Below, piece by piece: positions 20,488-28,716 of a stretch of DNA of 35,128 bases (its first letter is position 1; the number at the start of each line of letters is the position of its first letter). The stretch covers positions 1-35,128 of the IMG/VR virus record IMGVR_UViG_3300042887_004704. One strand, written 5' to 3'. Both the position numbers and the translations under genes were made by a program. The DNA is from a virus. Under the pieces are notes generated by a model. It was not told where the DNA came from. It did no database searches and saw nothing but the letters and a program-made list of their open reading frames with translations.

Positions 20488-21759
20488 TTAATCATCATTG
20501 AAATTTAGAAGCTTGGTAAGGTGTAATCCTATAGCTTTGCCAAGCAAACAAGGGACAGCATTTCCTATTTGAGTATATTTGGGCACTTCACGATCCCACA
20601 CTCCGATTGACGGATCTCCTGCTCTTCTTCTGCCTCCAGTCATTCTCGGTCCCTCAAACAAATACCAATCAGGAAAAGTTTGTATTCTTGCCATTTCTCT
20701 TACAGTTAGTGACCTCGGCTGACTAAAATGCACAAAATCTTCAGGAAGAGAAGCTACTGTTATATTTGGACCTGATTTACCCCATGTTTTAGGCAACACC
20801 CTTATTGCAAACTTTTTTGTTTTATGAAGTGGAGAAATTTCACCATTATTGGCAATCATGTAAGCATATTTTTCAACAACTTTATCAGCATGTTTTGAGT
20901 AAACTTGTTCAGTAAACAAATCACCCTTTTTCATCAACGATCCATCTTTTCTCGTCCTAAATAACTTTTGAACTTCATTCAATGGATCAGAAATATAATT
21001 TTTTGTCTCAAATGTTTTAGTGTATTCTGGATCAACCAAATCTGAAAGAACATCATAGAGAGAAGGAGGATTGCCATAAGGTTTTGGGATAAATCCATCG
21101 ATCACACCTAGTGGTTCATCAGGGCATTTAGACTTAGTTAAATTTTTAAGATGTGGAGGCAAAACATCTTCTCTAATGCCAACCATAATTATGCGAGGTC
21201 TATTTTGTGGTACGCCATAATCTTTTGCTAGTATTAAATCCCAACGTATGACATAGTCGTTCAATGATGCGAATTTTTTTCTAATATCGTCAAAGATCTC
21301 GCCTTTGTTTCCTGTCGGGTTCCAACGTGCATTTAAAAGACCTCTAACATTTTCAAACAAAAACATTTTTGGATTAACTTTTTTTACAACTCTTACCATT
21401 TCCTCGTAAAGATGATTTGATGGCATATCTACTTTAGCAATACCCGTAAATACTCTTCTATGCCCAATAGCACTATATCCTTGACAAGGTGGACCACCAG
21501 ATACTAAATCTATTTCTTTAATACCAGAACTAGACCAGCTTGACAAATGTTCATCAATATGAGAATCTTTATAATCATATATGTCGCCAATTTGAATAAT
21601 GTTTTTGCTTCTATTTATCTTATATGTTTTAGCTGCTTTGTCGTTTATTTCAGAAAACAATAAAGGTTCAAATCCTGCTTGTTCTAAACCTAATGAAAGA
21701 CCACCACAACCGGAAAATAAATCAATACAATGTAAATTGTTTTCTTTAAAATTGCTCAT
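20488..21759 (-). CDS. DNA (cytosine-5) methyltransferase
   Basis: The 423-aa product has all main motifs of the Dcm-type C5 family in order: I (DLFSGCGGLSLGLEQAGF, 13-30), IV with catalytic Cys92 (GGPPCQGYS), VI (ENVRG), VIII (QNRPRIIMVG), IX (RSLTVREMARIQTFPDWY) and X (TQIGNAVPCLLGKAI). The target-recognition region between VIII and IX is about 150 residues. It appears complete and active. No restriction endonuclease gene is near, so it is an orphan that probably protects phage DNA from host restriction. No Shine-Dalgarno site or sigma70 promoter is visible. Confidence 0.95.
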   Translation of the reverse strand: MSNFKENNLHCIDLFSGCGGLSLGLEQAGFEPLLFSEINDKAAKTYKINRSKNIIQIGDIYDYKDSHIDEHLSSWSSSGIKEIDLVSGGPPCQGYSAIGHRRVFTGIAKVDMPSNHLYEEMVRVVKKVNPKMFLFENVRGLLNARWNPTGNKGEIFDDIRKKFASLNDYVIRWDLILAKDYGVPQNRPRIIMVGIREDVLPPHLKNLTKSKCPDEPLGVIDGFIPKPYGNPPSLYDVLSDLVDPEYTKTFETKNYISDPLNEVQKLFRTRKDGSLMKKGDLFTEQVYSKHADKVVEKYAYMIANNGEISPLHKTKKFAIRVLPKTWGKSGPNITVASLPEDFVHFSQPRSLTVREMARIQTFPDWYLFEGPRMTGGRRRAGDPSIGVWDREVPKYTQIGNAVPCLLGKAIGLHLTKLLNFNDD

Positions 21760-21788
21760 TAACTACTGTAGTGAGCAAAGAAATAAAA

Positions 21789-21818
21789 AAGCAGGGTGAC
21801 CATTTGATCACCCTGCTT
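21789..21818 (-). terminator. Rho-independent terminator
   Basis: A perfect 11-bp GC-containing stem (21789-21799 with 21808-21818), an 8-base loop and a T run on the minus strand. It ends the two-gene unit of exported proteins. Confidence 0.9.
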
Positions 21819-21824
21819 TATATT

Positions 21825-22220
21825 TTATGGAAAGGTAGAAGCAAACAAAGGAGAAATTAAAACAAATTTGCTAATTTCTCCTTTGATCACAACAAAATTA
21901 CATCCAGATGTCATGGATGATTCTGTTATCTTAAATATGCCACGCATGACATAATCTTTAGGTACTGACTGGTTGATAACAGCTTTTGCTATCAACCAGT
22001 TGTCATTACCCAATTGAAGACAAACAACTTCTCCCACTTCTGTTTCTTTTATCTTGTTGCCTTCTTTCTCCACCAATATAATTGGATTTTTGGAGAACTT
22101 CGGCACCAATTCCGACACAAATTTATGGGGAAATTGGAAGTTTTGACTATTAACCACATCAGTCTTTAAGACTTTGTAGTCAACAGTCATCTGACCAAAG
22201 ACACAGAGCAAAAGAAGCAT
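21825..22220 (-). CDS. putative exported protein, 131 aa
   Basis: The N-terminus MLLLLCVFGQMTVDY is a short hydrophobic stretch that could be a signal peptide. The mature part is beta-rich (NPIILVEKEGNKI, VGEVVCLQLGNDNWLIAK, CNFVVIKGEISKFVL). AAGGAG precedes the ATG. It lies 9 bases after the other exported protein gene and shares its promoter. No family recognised. Confidence 0.6.
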   Translation of the reverse strand: MLLLLCVFGQMTVDYKVLKTDVVNSQNFQFPHKFVSELVPKFSKNPIILVEKEGNKIKETEVGEVVCLQLGNDNWLIAKAVINQSVPKDYVMRGIFKITESSMTSGCNFVVIKGEISKFVLISPLFASTFP

Positions 22221-22229
22221 GTCGTCTCC

Positions 22230-22511
22230 TTACTTCTTGCAGCTAGGGCAATCAACACAATTGGTGCAAGTCTGAGCCTTGTTCACGCCTACCTGACGAA
22301 GAGTAAGACGATTACGCTTTTGAACTGGAACATATTCACGAGTAATTTCCTTCTTACTCACTAACTTAATGGGAGCTGCGGGAGCTTGAGCCTTGGGTGT
22401 TTCTTTAACAACAGGTGCAGCGGGAGCTTGAGCCTTGGGAGCTTGTCCCTTTTCACCAGCAAATGCAACACCAGCGGTAAGAGCGAAACCAAGAAGTGCC
22501 TTCCGTAACAT
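22230..22511 (-). CDS. secreted protein with Ala/Pro repeats and CxxC cluster
   Basis: The 93-aa product has a classical signal peptide (MLRKALLGFALTAGVAFA, cleavage after AFA). Two copies of a P-K-A-Q-A-P-A-A-P unit follow, then a basic strand-rich part (TREYVPVQKRNRLTLRQVGV) and the C-terminal cluster CTNCVDCPSC (C-x2-C-x2-C-x2-C), which could bind a metal or form disulfides in the periplasm. It is first behind the promoter at 22560-22588 and has a Shine-Dalgarno site. A secreted protein made early suggests modification of the host envelope; this is inference. Confidence 0.75.
   Translation of the reverse strand: MLRKALLGFALTAGVAFAGEKGQAPKAQAPAAPVVKETPKAQAPAAPIKLVSKKEITREYVPVQKRNRLTLRQVGVNKAQTCTNCVDCPSCKK
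22378..22439 (-). repeat. 20-base direct repeat within a coding region
   Basis: Bases 22378-22397 and 22420-22439 are identical, with a 42-base period (14 codons). They encode the two Pro-Lys-Ala-Gln-Ala-Pro-Ala units of the secreted protein. Confidence 0.85.
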
Positions 22512-22528
22512 GCTATTCTCCTGTAAAA

Positions 22529-22554
22529 GTGCGCTGAAAACCTCAACAGCACAC
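22529..22554 (-). promoter_or_regulatory. leader hairpin before the secreted-protein gene
   Basis: On the minus strand GTGTGCTG (22554-22547) pairs with CAGCGCAC (22536-22529), 8 bp with one G-U pair and a 10-base loop. It lies between the promoter and the Shine-Dalgarno site. Confidence 0.6.
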
Positions 22555-22559
22555 CTACA

Positions 22560-22588
22560 TTTATAACCGATCCCGGTAATCGTGTCAA
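22560..22588 (-). promoter_or_regulatory. sigma70-type promoter
   Basis: TTGACA (22588-22583), 17 bases, TATAAA (22565-22560) on the minus strand. Confidence 0.8.
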
Positions 22589-22590
22589 GC

Positions 22591-22977
22591 TTACTTCAAG
22601 AAGCGAAGGCGATACAAAACGTGATACACTTCTTCGATAACATTGTCTAACAATTGATGTAAATGTGTATCACGTTTTTCAATAGCATCATGGGCAGCGA
22701 TACAAAATTTTCCTAAATCTTCAAAATAAGCAATTGGTTCCATATCTGGAGCTTTACTTAATTCAAATTTAACCAACCCATATTGACCAGAATAAACTTC
22801 GTAAAGAGTATCTACTAAATCTCCAAATTTATCATAGTTTTTCAATGCTTTGTGTTCTGCATAAGATCTAGATTTAGCTAATAAATGAGCTTTATGAGTA
22901 AAATCCCTTGCCTCAAACAATTTAGATATTACATTTTGAAATGTTGAAGCAGATTTAAATTCATTCAGACTAATCAT
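22591..22977 (-). CDS. DUF5856-like protein
   Basis: The 128-aa product has ARDFTHKAHLLAKSRSYAEH at about 23-42, then ALKNYDKFGDLVDTLYEVYS, GQYGLVKF and a C-terminal EEVYHVLYRLRFLK. The order (H-x2-H-L-x3-x-S-Y-x2-H-x-A-L, D-L-x-D-x-L-x-E-x-Y-x-G, final K-L-x-x-L-K) matches, from memory, the DUF5856 proteins of T4-like phages, which look like ferritin-type helical bundles. The N-terminus MISLNEFKSA is a weak version of the CTS-like motif. GGAG precedes the ATG at 22977. It is divergent from the gene at 23009 with a 31-base gap. Confidence 0.75.
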   Translation of the reverse strand: MISLNEFKSASTFQNVISKLFEARDFTHKAHLLAKSRSYAEHKALKNYDKFGDLVDTLYEVYSGQYGLVKFELSKAPDMEPIAYFEDLGKFCIAAHDAIEKRDTHLHQLLDNVIEEVYHVLYRLRFLK

Positions 22978-23008
22978 AATTTTATCTCCAAGCATAGATA
23001 TTATAGTT

Positions 23009-23263
23009 ATGAAAACATTTAAACAATTTCTCACAGAGAGAGAAGATTTGTACAAAATAACTAATGATGAGCTTAACAAATCGTTAGGTCGTGATGATGA
23101 TCATGATAATAATATAAGAATAAATAAAAAACAAATAAAATTTCTTCAAAAACATCTTCCTGCATGTCCTAAAGCCAGAAAAAACACAAGCCTAATTGCT
23201 ACTTTAAGTAAATCAAAAGATTTTTCGAAAGTAAATTATGTTATTCCAAAAACCGAAAAATAA
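23009..23263 (+). CDS. small protein with strong CTS-like N-terminus
   Basis: The 84-aa product starts MKTFKQFLTERE, the closest match in the window to the T4 internal-protein leader (MKTYQEFIAEA). The rest is basic and Lys-rich (RINKKQIKFLQKHLPACPKA, KARKNTSLIATLSKSK), as expected for a small DNA-associated head protein such as T4 IPI-IPIII. No Shine-Dalgarno site; an AT-rich TAGATATTATAG lies just before the ATG. It overlaps the next gene by 26 bases. Confidence 0.65.
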   Translation: MKTFKQFLTEREDLYKITNDELNKSLGRDDDHDNNIRINKKQIKFLQKHLPACPKARKNTSLIATLSKSKDFSKVNYVIPKTEK

Positions 23264-24299
23264 AAACATTTACTGGAAAATACATACAGCAGGACTAATC
23301 AATCAAGTAATGTCTATAGAGACGGGTGCTGGTATTGCTTTTATGGAAAAAGCACCCATTTGTTTTTATAAGACCCGTGTAGATAAAAACAGAACAATAA
23401 GTCCAAGTGGAATAATACCTGAAAAAAGAAAAAGATTATATTCGGGATCAAGCATACCAATAATTTTTGATTTGCTTGACATTCCAAATGATATATTCTA
23501 TTCAGTAATCAATCAAAATGATATTTCTTCTGAAATAAAAATTAAATGTTTAGAATTAAATGATATATTGGGATTTTACTACAAATGTCAAGATGGACCA
23601 CATGAAACAGAATTTGCAGAAGGAAGAAATTTAGTACCATCAGTAAATAATTCTAGTGTCAATTTTGTTAAATTTACTTTTGCTTTTTATTCACGCTTTT
23701 TTTTTAACAGACCACCTGCATTAGATTCTTTCTTATCAAGATTAACATTTAAAAAAGAATATCTCGATTTAGCAGAAAAGATTGCTAAGAAATTAGGAAA
23801 ATTTCGTGGTATGCACATCAGACTAACTGATCACGCAAACAAATATGACACTACCCCAGAGAACATCGCCAATGGTCAAAAATACTTCATAAATACAAAT
23901 TTGCCATTAATCGTTTCAACAGATGATAAGAACAGAGTTTCTGACAAAATTAAAATAAAATGTATATTTGTAGACGATATTATAAACGATGAGTTTGATA
24001 AAGAGTTTATGAGACTTCCTTTTCATAATGAAATTGTCTTTGGCTTAATAAGTTTGCTAATTATGGGTTACTCTGAAGAATTTGTAGGAACCCCCGGAAG
24101 TACATTCTCAAGTTATATTCACAGATTGATAATCAATAGAGGTTTAAAAAATAACCTTAACTATATCAAAGCAGGAAAACCATTTGACAATTATAAGCAA
24201 AACGGACCATTCAGTTGGAATGGCTTCGAAATGCACACAAATACGAAAAACTGGTGGAGAGAGTGGGAGGAATGCAAACTATGCGTAACAAAATCCTAA
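23238..24299 (+). CDS. putative fucosyltransferase-like glycosyltransferase
   Basis: In the 353-aa product, GKFRGMHIRLTDHANKY (about 189-205) resembles the H-x-R-x-x-D motif of GDP-fucose-using transferases, and EEFVGTPGSTFSSYIHR near residue 290 resembles their G-T-x-x-S-T-F-S donor-binding segment. It is followed, with a 19-base overlap, by the GDP-mannose 3,5-epimerase gene, so a GDP-linked 6-deoxy- or L-galactose-type donor is plausible. No signal peptide; cytoplasmic. The ATG at 23238 overlaps the previous gene by 26 bases and lacks a Shine-Dalgarno site, so the exact start is open. Confidence 0.6.
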   Translation: MLFQKPKNKNIYWKIHTAGLINQVMSIETGAGIAFMEKAPICFYKTRVDKNRTISPSGIIPEKRKRLYSGSSIPIIFDLLDIPNDIFYSVINQNDISSEIKIKCLELNDILGFYYKCQDGPHETEFAEGRNLVPSVNNSSVNFVKFTFAFYSRFFFNRPPALDSFLSRLTFKKEYLDLAEKIAKKLGKFRGMHIRLTDHANKYDTTPENIANGQKYFINTNLPLIVSTDDKNRVSDKIKIKCIFVDDIINDEFDKEFMRLPFHNEIVFGLISLLIMGYSEEFVGTPGSTFSSYIHRLIINRGLKNNLNYIKAGKPFDNYKQNGPFSWNGFEMHTNTKNWWREWEECKLCVTKS

Positions 24300-25246
24300 T
24301 AACTGGTGCTGGTGGTTTCATCGGTGGACATCTCACTAATCTTCTTAAAAAGAACAACAACATAATCTGCTTAGACAAGAAACCATTAAGCGAATGGTAT
24401 CAATTACATGACGAATGCGAAAACCTAATCAACAACCTAATGGACTACAGCTTTATAAAGCACCTCCTTAAAGAATGTAAACAAGTATTTCACCTTGCAT
24501 GTAACATGGGCGGAATGGGATTTATAGCAAATAATAAAACTGATTGTATGCTTAGTGTCATCCCAGACGCAAACATAATAAAATGTTCGATAGAAAGAAA
24601 TGTAGAAAGATTTTTCTTCGCAAGTTCTGCCTGTGTCTATCCTGATTACGCACAAGGAGAAAGATTAATAGATCTAAAAGAAGATGCAGTCTATCCAGCA
24701 ATGCCTGAAGATGGATACGGTTGGGAAAAACTATTCGTAGAAAGATTACTAATCAACGCTAAAGAAGAAGGCAAATTAGATTCAAGAATTGCAAGATATC
24801 ACAACGTATATGGACCTATGGGGTCATATAACGATGGAAGAGAAAAAGCTCCAGCAGCTATGTGTAGAAAAGTAGCAGAATGCGTATTAGGAAAACACAA
24901 GGAAATTGAAATTTGGGGTGATGGCAATCAAACAAGAAGCTTCATGTACATAGATGATTGTATTGAAGGAACAATGAGAGTATTCAATCATCATGAGTTT
25001 GATATATTTAATATTGGATCAGAAGAACAAGTATCAATTAATAAACTTTTAGACACAGTTGAAGATGTAGCAGGTAAAAAGTTTCCCAGAAAAAATGTTG
25101 TTGGTCCTAGAGGTGTCTTAAATAGAAATTCAAATAATGAAAAAGTTAGAAAAATTCTTAAATGGGAACCAACTATCAAACTGCGTGATGGAATAGAAAA
25201 AACATATCAATGGATTACCGAAAAAATCATAAGATTAAGTATATAA
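24281..25246 (+). CDS. GDP-mannose 3,5-epimerase
   Basis: The 321-aa product is an extended short-chain dehydrogenase: NAD-binding GAGGFIG (9-15), SSACVYPDY (115-123) and the catalytic Y-x3-K in GYGWEK (145-150). The segments DAVYPAMPEDGYGWEKLF, RYHNVYGPMGSYNDGREKAP and EIWGDGNQTRSFMYIDDCIE are characteristic of GDP-mannose 3,5-epimerase rather than generic epimerases. The enzyme makes GDP-L-galactose (and GDP-L-gulose) from GDP-mannose. GGGAGG precedes the ATG at 24281, which decides the start. Likely it supplies the neighbouring glycosyltransferase. Confidence 0.85.
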   Translation: MRNKILITGAGGFIGGHLTNLLKKNNNIICLDKKPLSEWYQLHDECENLINNLMDYSFIKHLLKECKQVFHLACNMGGMGFIANNKTDCMLSVIPDANIIKCSIERNVERFFFASSACVYPDYAQGERLIDLKEDAVYPAMPEDGYGWEKLFVERLLINAKEEGKLDSRIARYHNVYGPMGSYNDGREKAPAAMCRKVAECVLGKHKEIEIWGDGNQTRSFMYIDDCIEGTMRVFNHHEFDIFNIGSEEQVSINKLLDTVEDVAGKKFPRKNVVGPRGVLNRNSNNEKVRKILKWEPTIKLRDGIEKTYQWITEKIIRLSI

Positions 25247-25273
25247 TAACAATTACATTTTTGGATTAACATT

Positions 25274-26413
25274 ATGACGAATTTTTATCATTGGTTAAAA
25301 AACAGGAATTCTAACTACTTTCTTGAACAAAATGGTCAAAAACCGGGAACACCGCCCCAGCCACCAGAAACTCCTGAAACAATGATTTACAGTAACAGCT
25401 TAACTACAACTGTTGCAAATAAAATTCATACAAATGTGATAAATGGTATTAAAAAAGCTTATAAAGATACTGTTGTTCTTGTTAGTCCAAAGCTTGAAGA
25501 CGCACGAAAACATGTAAATTATTTGATTGGCTTTCAGGGTTTTCAGCGCGAGCCGGGAGAAAACATTAATAAGTTAAGAAAAGAATTAGCTAAAATTGGG
25601 AGAGATGCGTTTTTAAATAAATATAAAGAAATCATAGAAAAAGACAGTATAAAAGATCTTGTAGACAAACAAAACCCCGAAGCCATGCCTAAAGATGATC
25701 CTAATGAAATGATTCCAGCTGTTAAAGGAAAATTTGCCGTGCCAAGGAGGGTACTCCAAAAGAAATTCGGTCTGCCAACAGAACCAGAGTGGGAACAAAA
25801 GCCATTCCTTAGTGATTTAGATGACGAACCAGACAAATGGCAAAAACTTCCGCAACATTCATCATCTAAGGGAGATGCTGAAGCACTGGTTAGATTAATC
25901 ACTCTTGAAAATAGAATGATTAATCTGAATAAGGAATACGAATCGCTATTCGGCAGCCTTGATTATATACTTGGATCTAGCAAACAAGAACTTGCGTTCT
26001 TGGCTTTGCAACCGTATGAATTACTTGATATAAGTCCGAATAACAGAGGCACCATAAACCCCTTTGACCCAAAATTCGGCAAAGATCGCACATATCCACA
26101 CGGAGGAGAAAGATTAAATAACGAAGTTCGAAAATTAAAAATTTCTAAAGATGATGAGACAAAATATGATTCCCTACTTAAAGTTTGTAAGGAAGCGTAT
26201 AATGGTCAAAATGAAAACAACATTAAAATTTTTCGTGAACAACTTTTAGACGCAATGAGATGGGGTCTTGAATCGGCAGAATTTCGAAGAAAACAATTCC
26301 TTCCCTATTTATTTAAAAATCCCAGTGAAATCCAGCCTGTTCAGGATTTTATCAAAAAATTTGCAATATTAGTTGCACAAAGAAAAATACAAATGGAAAG
26401 AAAATTATACTAA
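25274..26413 (+). CDS. hypothetical protein with CTS-like N-terminus, 379 aa
   Basis: The product starts MTNFYHWLKNRNSNYFLEQN, followed by a short Pro-rich linker (PGTPPQPPETPET) and a long helical, charged body. The F-x-x-W-L N-terminus and following FLEQ resemble a capsid-targeting peptide with a possible cleavage site, and the Pro-rich linker would separate it from the domain. No catalytic motif is recognised. No Shine-Dalgarno site before the ATG. A 75-base AT-rich gap follows, without a clear terminator. Confidence 0.65.
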   Translation: MTNFYHWLKNRNSNYFLEQNGQKPGTPPQPPETPETMIYSNSLTTTVANKIHTNVINGIKKAYKDTVVLVSPKLEDARKHVNYLIGFQGFQREPGENINKLRKELAKIGRDAFLNKYKEIIEKDSIKDLVDKQNPEAMPKDDPNEMIPAVKGKFAVPRRVLQKKFGLPTEPEWEQKPFLSDLDDEPDKWQKLPQHSSSKGDAEALVRLITLENRMINLNKEYESLFGSLDYILGSSKQELAFLALQPYELLDISPNNRGTINPFDPKFGKDRTYPHGGERLNNEVRKLKISKDDETKYDSLLKVCKEAYNGQNENNIKIFREQLLDAMRWGLESAEFRRKQFLPYLFKNPSEIQPVQDFIKKFAILVAQRKIQMERKLY

Positions 26414-26488
26414 CGGTTTAATTTATTCTATATTAGAATTATATCTTGTCCATTCCAAATGATTGTGGAAAATAAAATATCATAACAA

Positions 26489-27535
26489 TTAAGCATTTTG
26501 ATGTATCCTATTCACTCTAATGAATTCTCCACATTTTGGCATATCTTTGATGTTATTTGCACCGATGTATGCACAAGAAGACCTGATACCACCTAATACT
26601 TCCTGCACTACGTCATCTACTGGTCCCTTAGCAGGAATTATAAACTCTTCGCCCTCTGATGCTCTATAGTCCTTTTTACCTTCTGCATGAATTTCTTGCG
26701 CTAAGTGACTGCTCATCCCATAAAATCGGTAATGCTTCTTGCCATTTACCATTATTTCTTCTTGGTCGCACTCATCTGTTCCACTAAACATACTGCCAAC
26801 CATTACGAAATCTGATCCAGCAACATATGCTTTAGCGATATCTCCAGAATTCTTGCATCCACCATCAGAACAAATCAATCCAAGTTTCTTTACTCCATTG
26901 CTGAGTCCATGCGCTACATGACTACATTCGTCAATACAAGTAATGGTTGGATAACCAACTCCTGTAACAATACGAGTTTTACATGCTTTGCCCGGTCCAA
27001 TTTGACACTTTGCAATATCTACTCCACCATGCAATAATAATTCTTGAGCCATATCTCTAGTTGCTACGTTTCCTGCAATTATAATTGATTCCCACAGATA
27101 GCTTCTTACTTTCAAGCAGAAGCTTACAAAACAATCCATATGACCGTTTGGTACATCTATACAAATATTAGGCTGATAACCTAATGCTTTACTTATTCTT
27201 TTTAATTTTTCTAAATCATTATCACTGAAACCGATGCTGACCCAAACATAATCTCTTAAACTTTCATCTTTAAAAAGTTCGATTAATTGGTCTTCTTCAT
27301 AATATTTGTGAAGACAAGTAATGATCTTGTGTTTTGCTAATGCTTTAGCCATTGACATTGATGCAACTGAAGTCATGTTGGAACACATGAGTGGAATGCC
27401 AGTCCATGTGCGAGGAGAATAAAGAAAATTAAATTTTCTTTCTAAGTTGACATTCTTTCGACTTGAGATTGTACTGCGTTGAGGAACAATTAAAACATCA
27501 TCGAAATCAAGACCAATACCATCACGCAGTTTCAT
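26489..27535 (-). CDS. guaC: GMP reductase
   Basis: The 348-aa product is full length compared with E. coli GuaC (347 aa). It shows LDFDDVLIVPQRST (9-22), the catalytic loop QIGPGKACKTR with Cys185, GVGYPT, the phosphate-binding ICSDGGCKNSGDIAKA and GSMFSG segments, YRFYGMSS, and EGEEFIIPAKGPV with ILGGIRSSCAYIGA-type end motifs (VLGGIRSSCAYIGANNIK). The enzyme reduces GMP to IMP with NADPH, moving guanine nucleotides to the adenine branch. The CBS domains of IMP dehydrogenase are absent. GAGG precedes the ATG; the start overlaps the upstream gene by 14 bases. Confidence 0.9.
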   Translation of the reverse strand: MKLRDGIGLDFDDVLIVPQRSTISSRKNVNLERKFNFLYSPRTWTGIPLMCSNMTSVASMSMAKALAKHKIITCLHKYYEEDQLIELFKDESLRDYVWVSIGFSDNDLEKLKRISKALGYQPNICIDVPNGHMDCFVSFCLKVRSYLWESIIIAGNVATRDMAQELLLHGGVDIAKCQIGPGKACKTRIVTGVGYPTITCIDECSHVAHGLSNGVKKLGLICSDGGCKNSGDIAKAYVAGSDFVMVGSMFSGTDECDQEEIMVNGKKHYRFYGMSSHLAQEIHAEGKKDYRASEGEEFIIPAKGPVDDVVQEVLGGIRSSCAYIGANNIKDMPKCGEFIRVNRIHQNA

Positions 27536-28094
27536 GTTCCAATACCTCGTTCTCTGAATTAAAAACTCTAATAGAGAATGAGTGTTTGATCCCCATTTTT
27601 ACATAAGGCGCAGCCATAAATTCAAGAGTTTTTTGTGCATCATTTTCATTCCAACAAACAATTGGCTTATTATCGCCTATGCTTTGATCATAATCTTCTA
27701 AATGTTGATTCCTATACCATTCTGGAATTTCTTCTGCTTTAACAAAATCATTCTTATTTTCATCAAAAACTAAATAATAAGAAGGCTTAACCATTTGATC
27801 GTATATTTCTAATAGCTTTTCTTTAATCAGAAATAATATGTTTGCTTTCTTTGTATATTTCCTTATTTCTGTTTCTTTGGAAATATATGGATTTGTCTTT
27901 TCTATAAAATGTTTAACTTCTTGTTCAGATAGAATACTTGGAGTTGTAATAACATCCACTTCAAATCTCACCTTTTTAGCTGAAAGCTTAAGATTCAAAT
28001 AAGCTAAATCATTTTCTTTTATACTCTTCAAATCACTTAACTTTAATATTTTTCGAAACATTATGAATTTAATTATGTCATCACAATTTTTCAT
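27522..28094 (-). CDS. hypothetical protein, 190 aa
   Basis: A mixed alpha/beta, charged protein starting MKNCDDIIKFIMFRKILKLS. The C-terminal part (KPIVCWNENDAQKTLEFMAA) ends in the GuaC start region. The frame is open much further upstream, but that part overlaps the gene at 28114-28662 in another frame, so I start at the ATG at 28094, with AGGA 11 bases before it. No domain recognised. The overlap with guaC suggests joint translation. Confidence 0.6.
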   Translation of the reverse strand: MKNCDDIIKFIMFRKILKLSDLKSIKENDLAYLNLKLSAKKVRFEVDVITTPSILSEQEVKHFIEKTNPYISKETEIRKYTKKANILFLIKEKLLEIYDQMVKPSYYLVFDENKNDFVKAEEIPEWYRNQHLEDYDQSIGDNKPIVCWNENDAQKTLEFMAAPYVKMGIKHSFSIRVFNSENEVLEHETA

Positions 28095-28113
28095 ATAAAT
28101 ATTAATCCTATTA

Positions 28114-28662
28114 TTAATCACTTTCAAGATCTTCAATATTATAAGTATATTTGTGAGTGTCAATGTATTTTTTACGCAAACTGTGATATAATTCTTGTGT
28201 CGTCTCATCCTCGTCTTCAATAGAATTTGTAAGACTTCCGGGTCTATATTCAGAAGTGCTGCAAACAGAATAAAGGTCACTACCCGAACCTTCATAATAG
28301 TCACAAGCGAACCATTTAATTGCAGCTTCTATTGAAAACTCATCTACTTCCCCATGCATTCTTATCATAATTTGTGTTAAAAAGTTAACCATTTCGTAAT
28401 ATAAATGGTTTTTGGACATTCTAGGTAACGTCTCTCCTAAAACTTGCGCAATAAACACTTGTGGTGGTTCTTCTTTGCTTTCTACATTATCTCTAATGGT
28501 TTGAGAATCTTCAACTCTACCAATTCTTTCCAAATAATCTGCCAGAATCAACATGCTAGTATCGTCATATCCTTCTTTTACTTTTTTAACTAAACCATCA
28601 AGAATGAAATCAGAAGATTCCATAAAATTTTTAGACCCAAGAAATTGAATGAAACTTTTCAT
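28114..28662 (-). CDS. CTS-like protein with TIGR02996-like segment
   Basis: The 182-aa product starts MKSFIQFLGSKNFMESSDFI, a clear CTS-like N-terminus. Residues ~33-55 (DDTSMLILADYLERIGRVED) resemble the repeat-companion domain TIGR02996 (D-x-x-x-R-L-x-x-A-D-W-L-E-x-x-G-D), which I know mainly from Planctomycetota. The rest is helical and acidic. The open frame upstream runs through the terminator and tRNA-Ile, so the start must be near the ATG at 28662. No Shine-Dalgarno site; CTATATAC lies just upstream. Confidence 0.65.
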   Translation of the reverse strand: MKSFIQFLGSKNFMESSDFILDGLVKKVKEGYDDTSMLILADYLERIGRVEDSQTIRDNVESKEEPPQVFIAQVLGETLPRMSKNHLYYEMVNFLTQIMIRMHGEVDEFSIEAAIKWFACDYYEGSGSDLYSVCSTSEYRPGSLTNSIEDEDETTQELYHSLRKKYIDTHKYTYNIEDLESD

Positions 28663-28680
28663 TGAAGTATATAGAAAAAC

Positions 28681-28704
28681 ATCCATCATTTTTGATGGAT
28701 GTTT
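28681..28704 (-). terminator. Rho-independent terminator of the tRNA-Ile unit
   Basis: A perfect 10-bp stem (28681-28690 with 28695-28704) and 4-base loop, followed on the minus strand by TTTTTC. Confidence 0.85.
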
Positions 28705-28716
28705 GTTAGCAAAATG

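Noticed and set aside
20139-20498. Minus-strand ORF antisense to the 306-aa gene
   Set aside because: The sense frame has a Shine-Dalgarno site and the CTS-like start; the antisense frame has no supporting signals.
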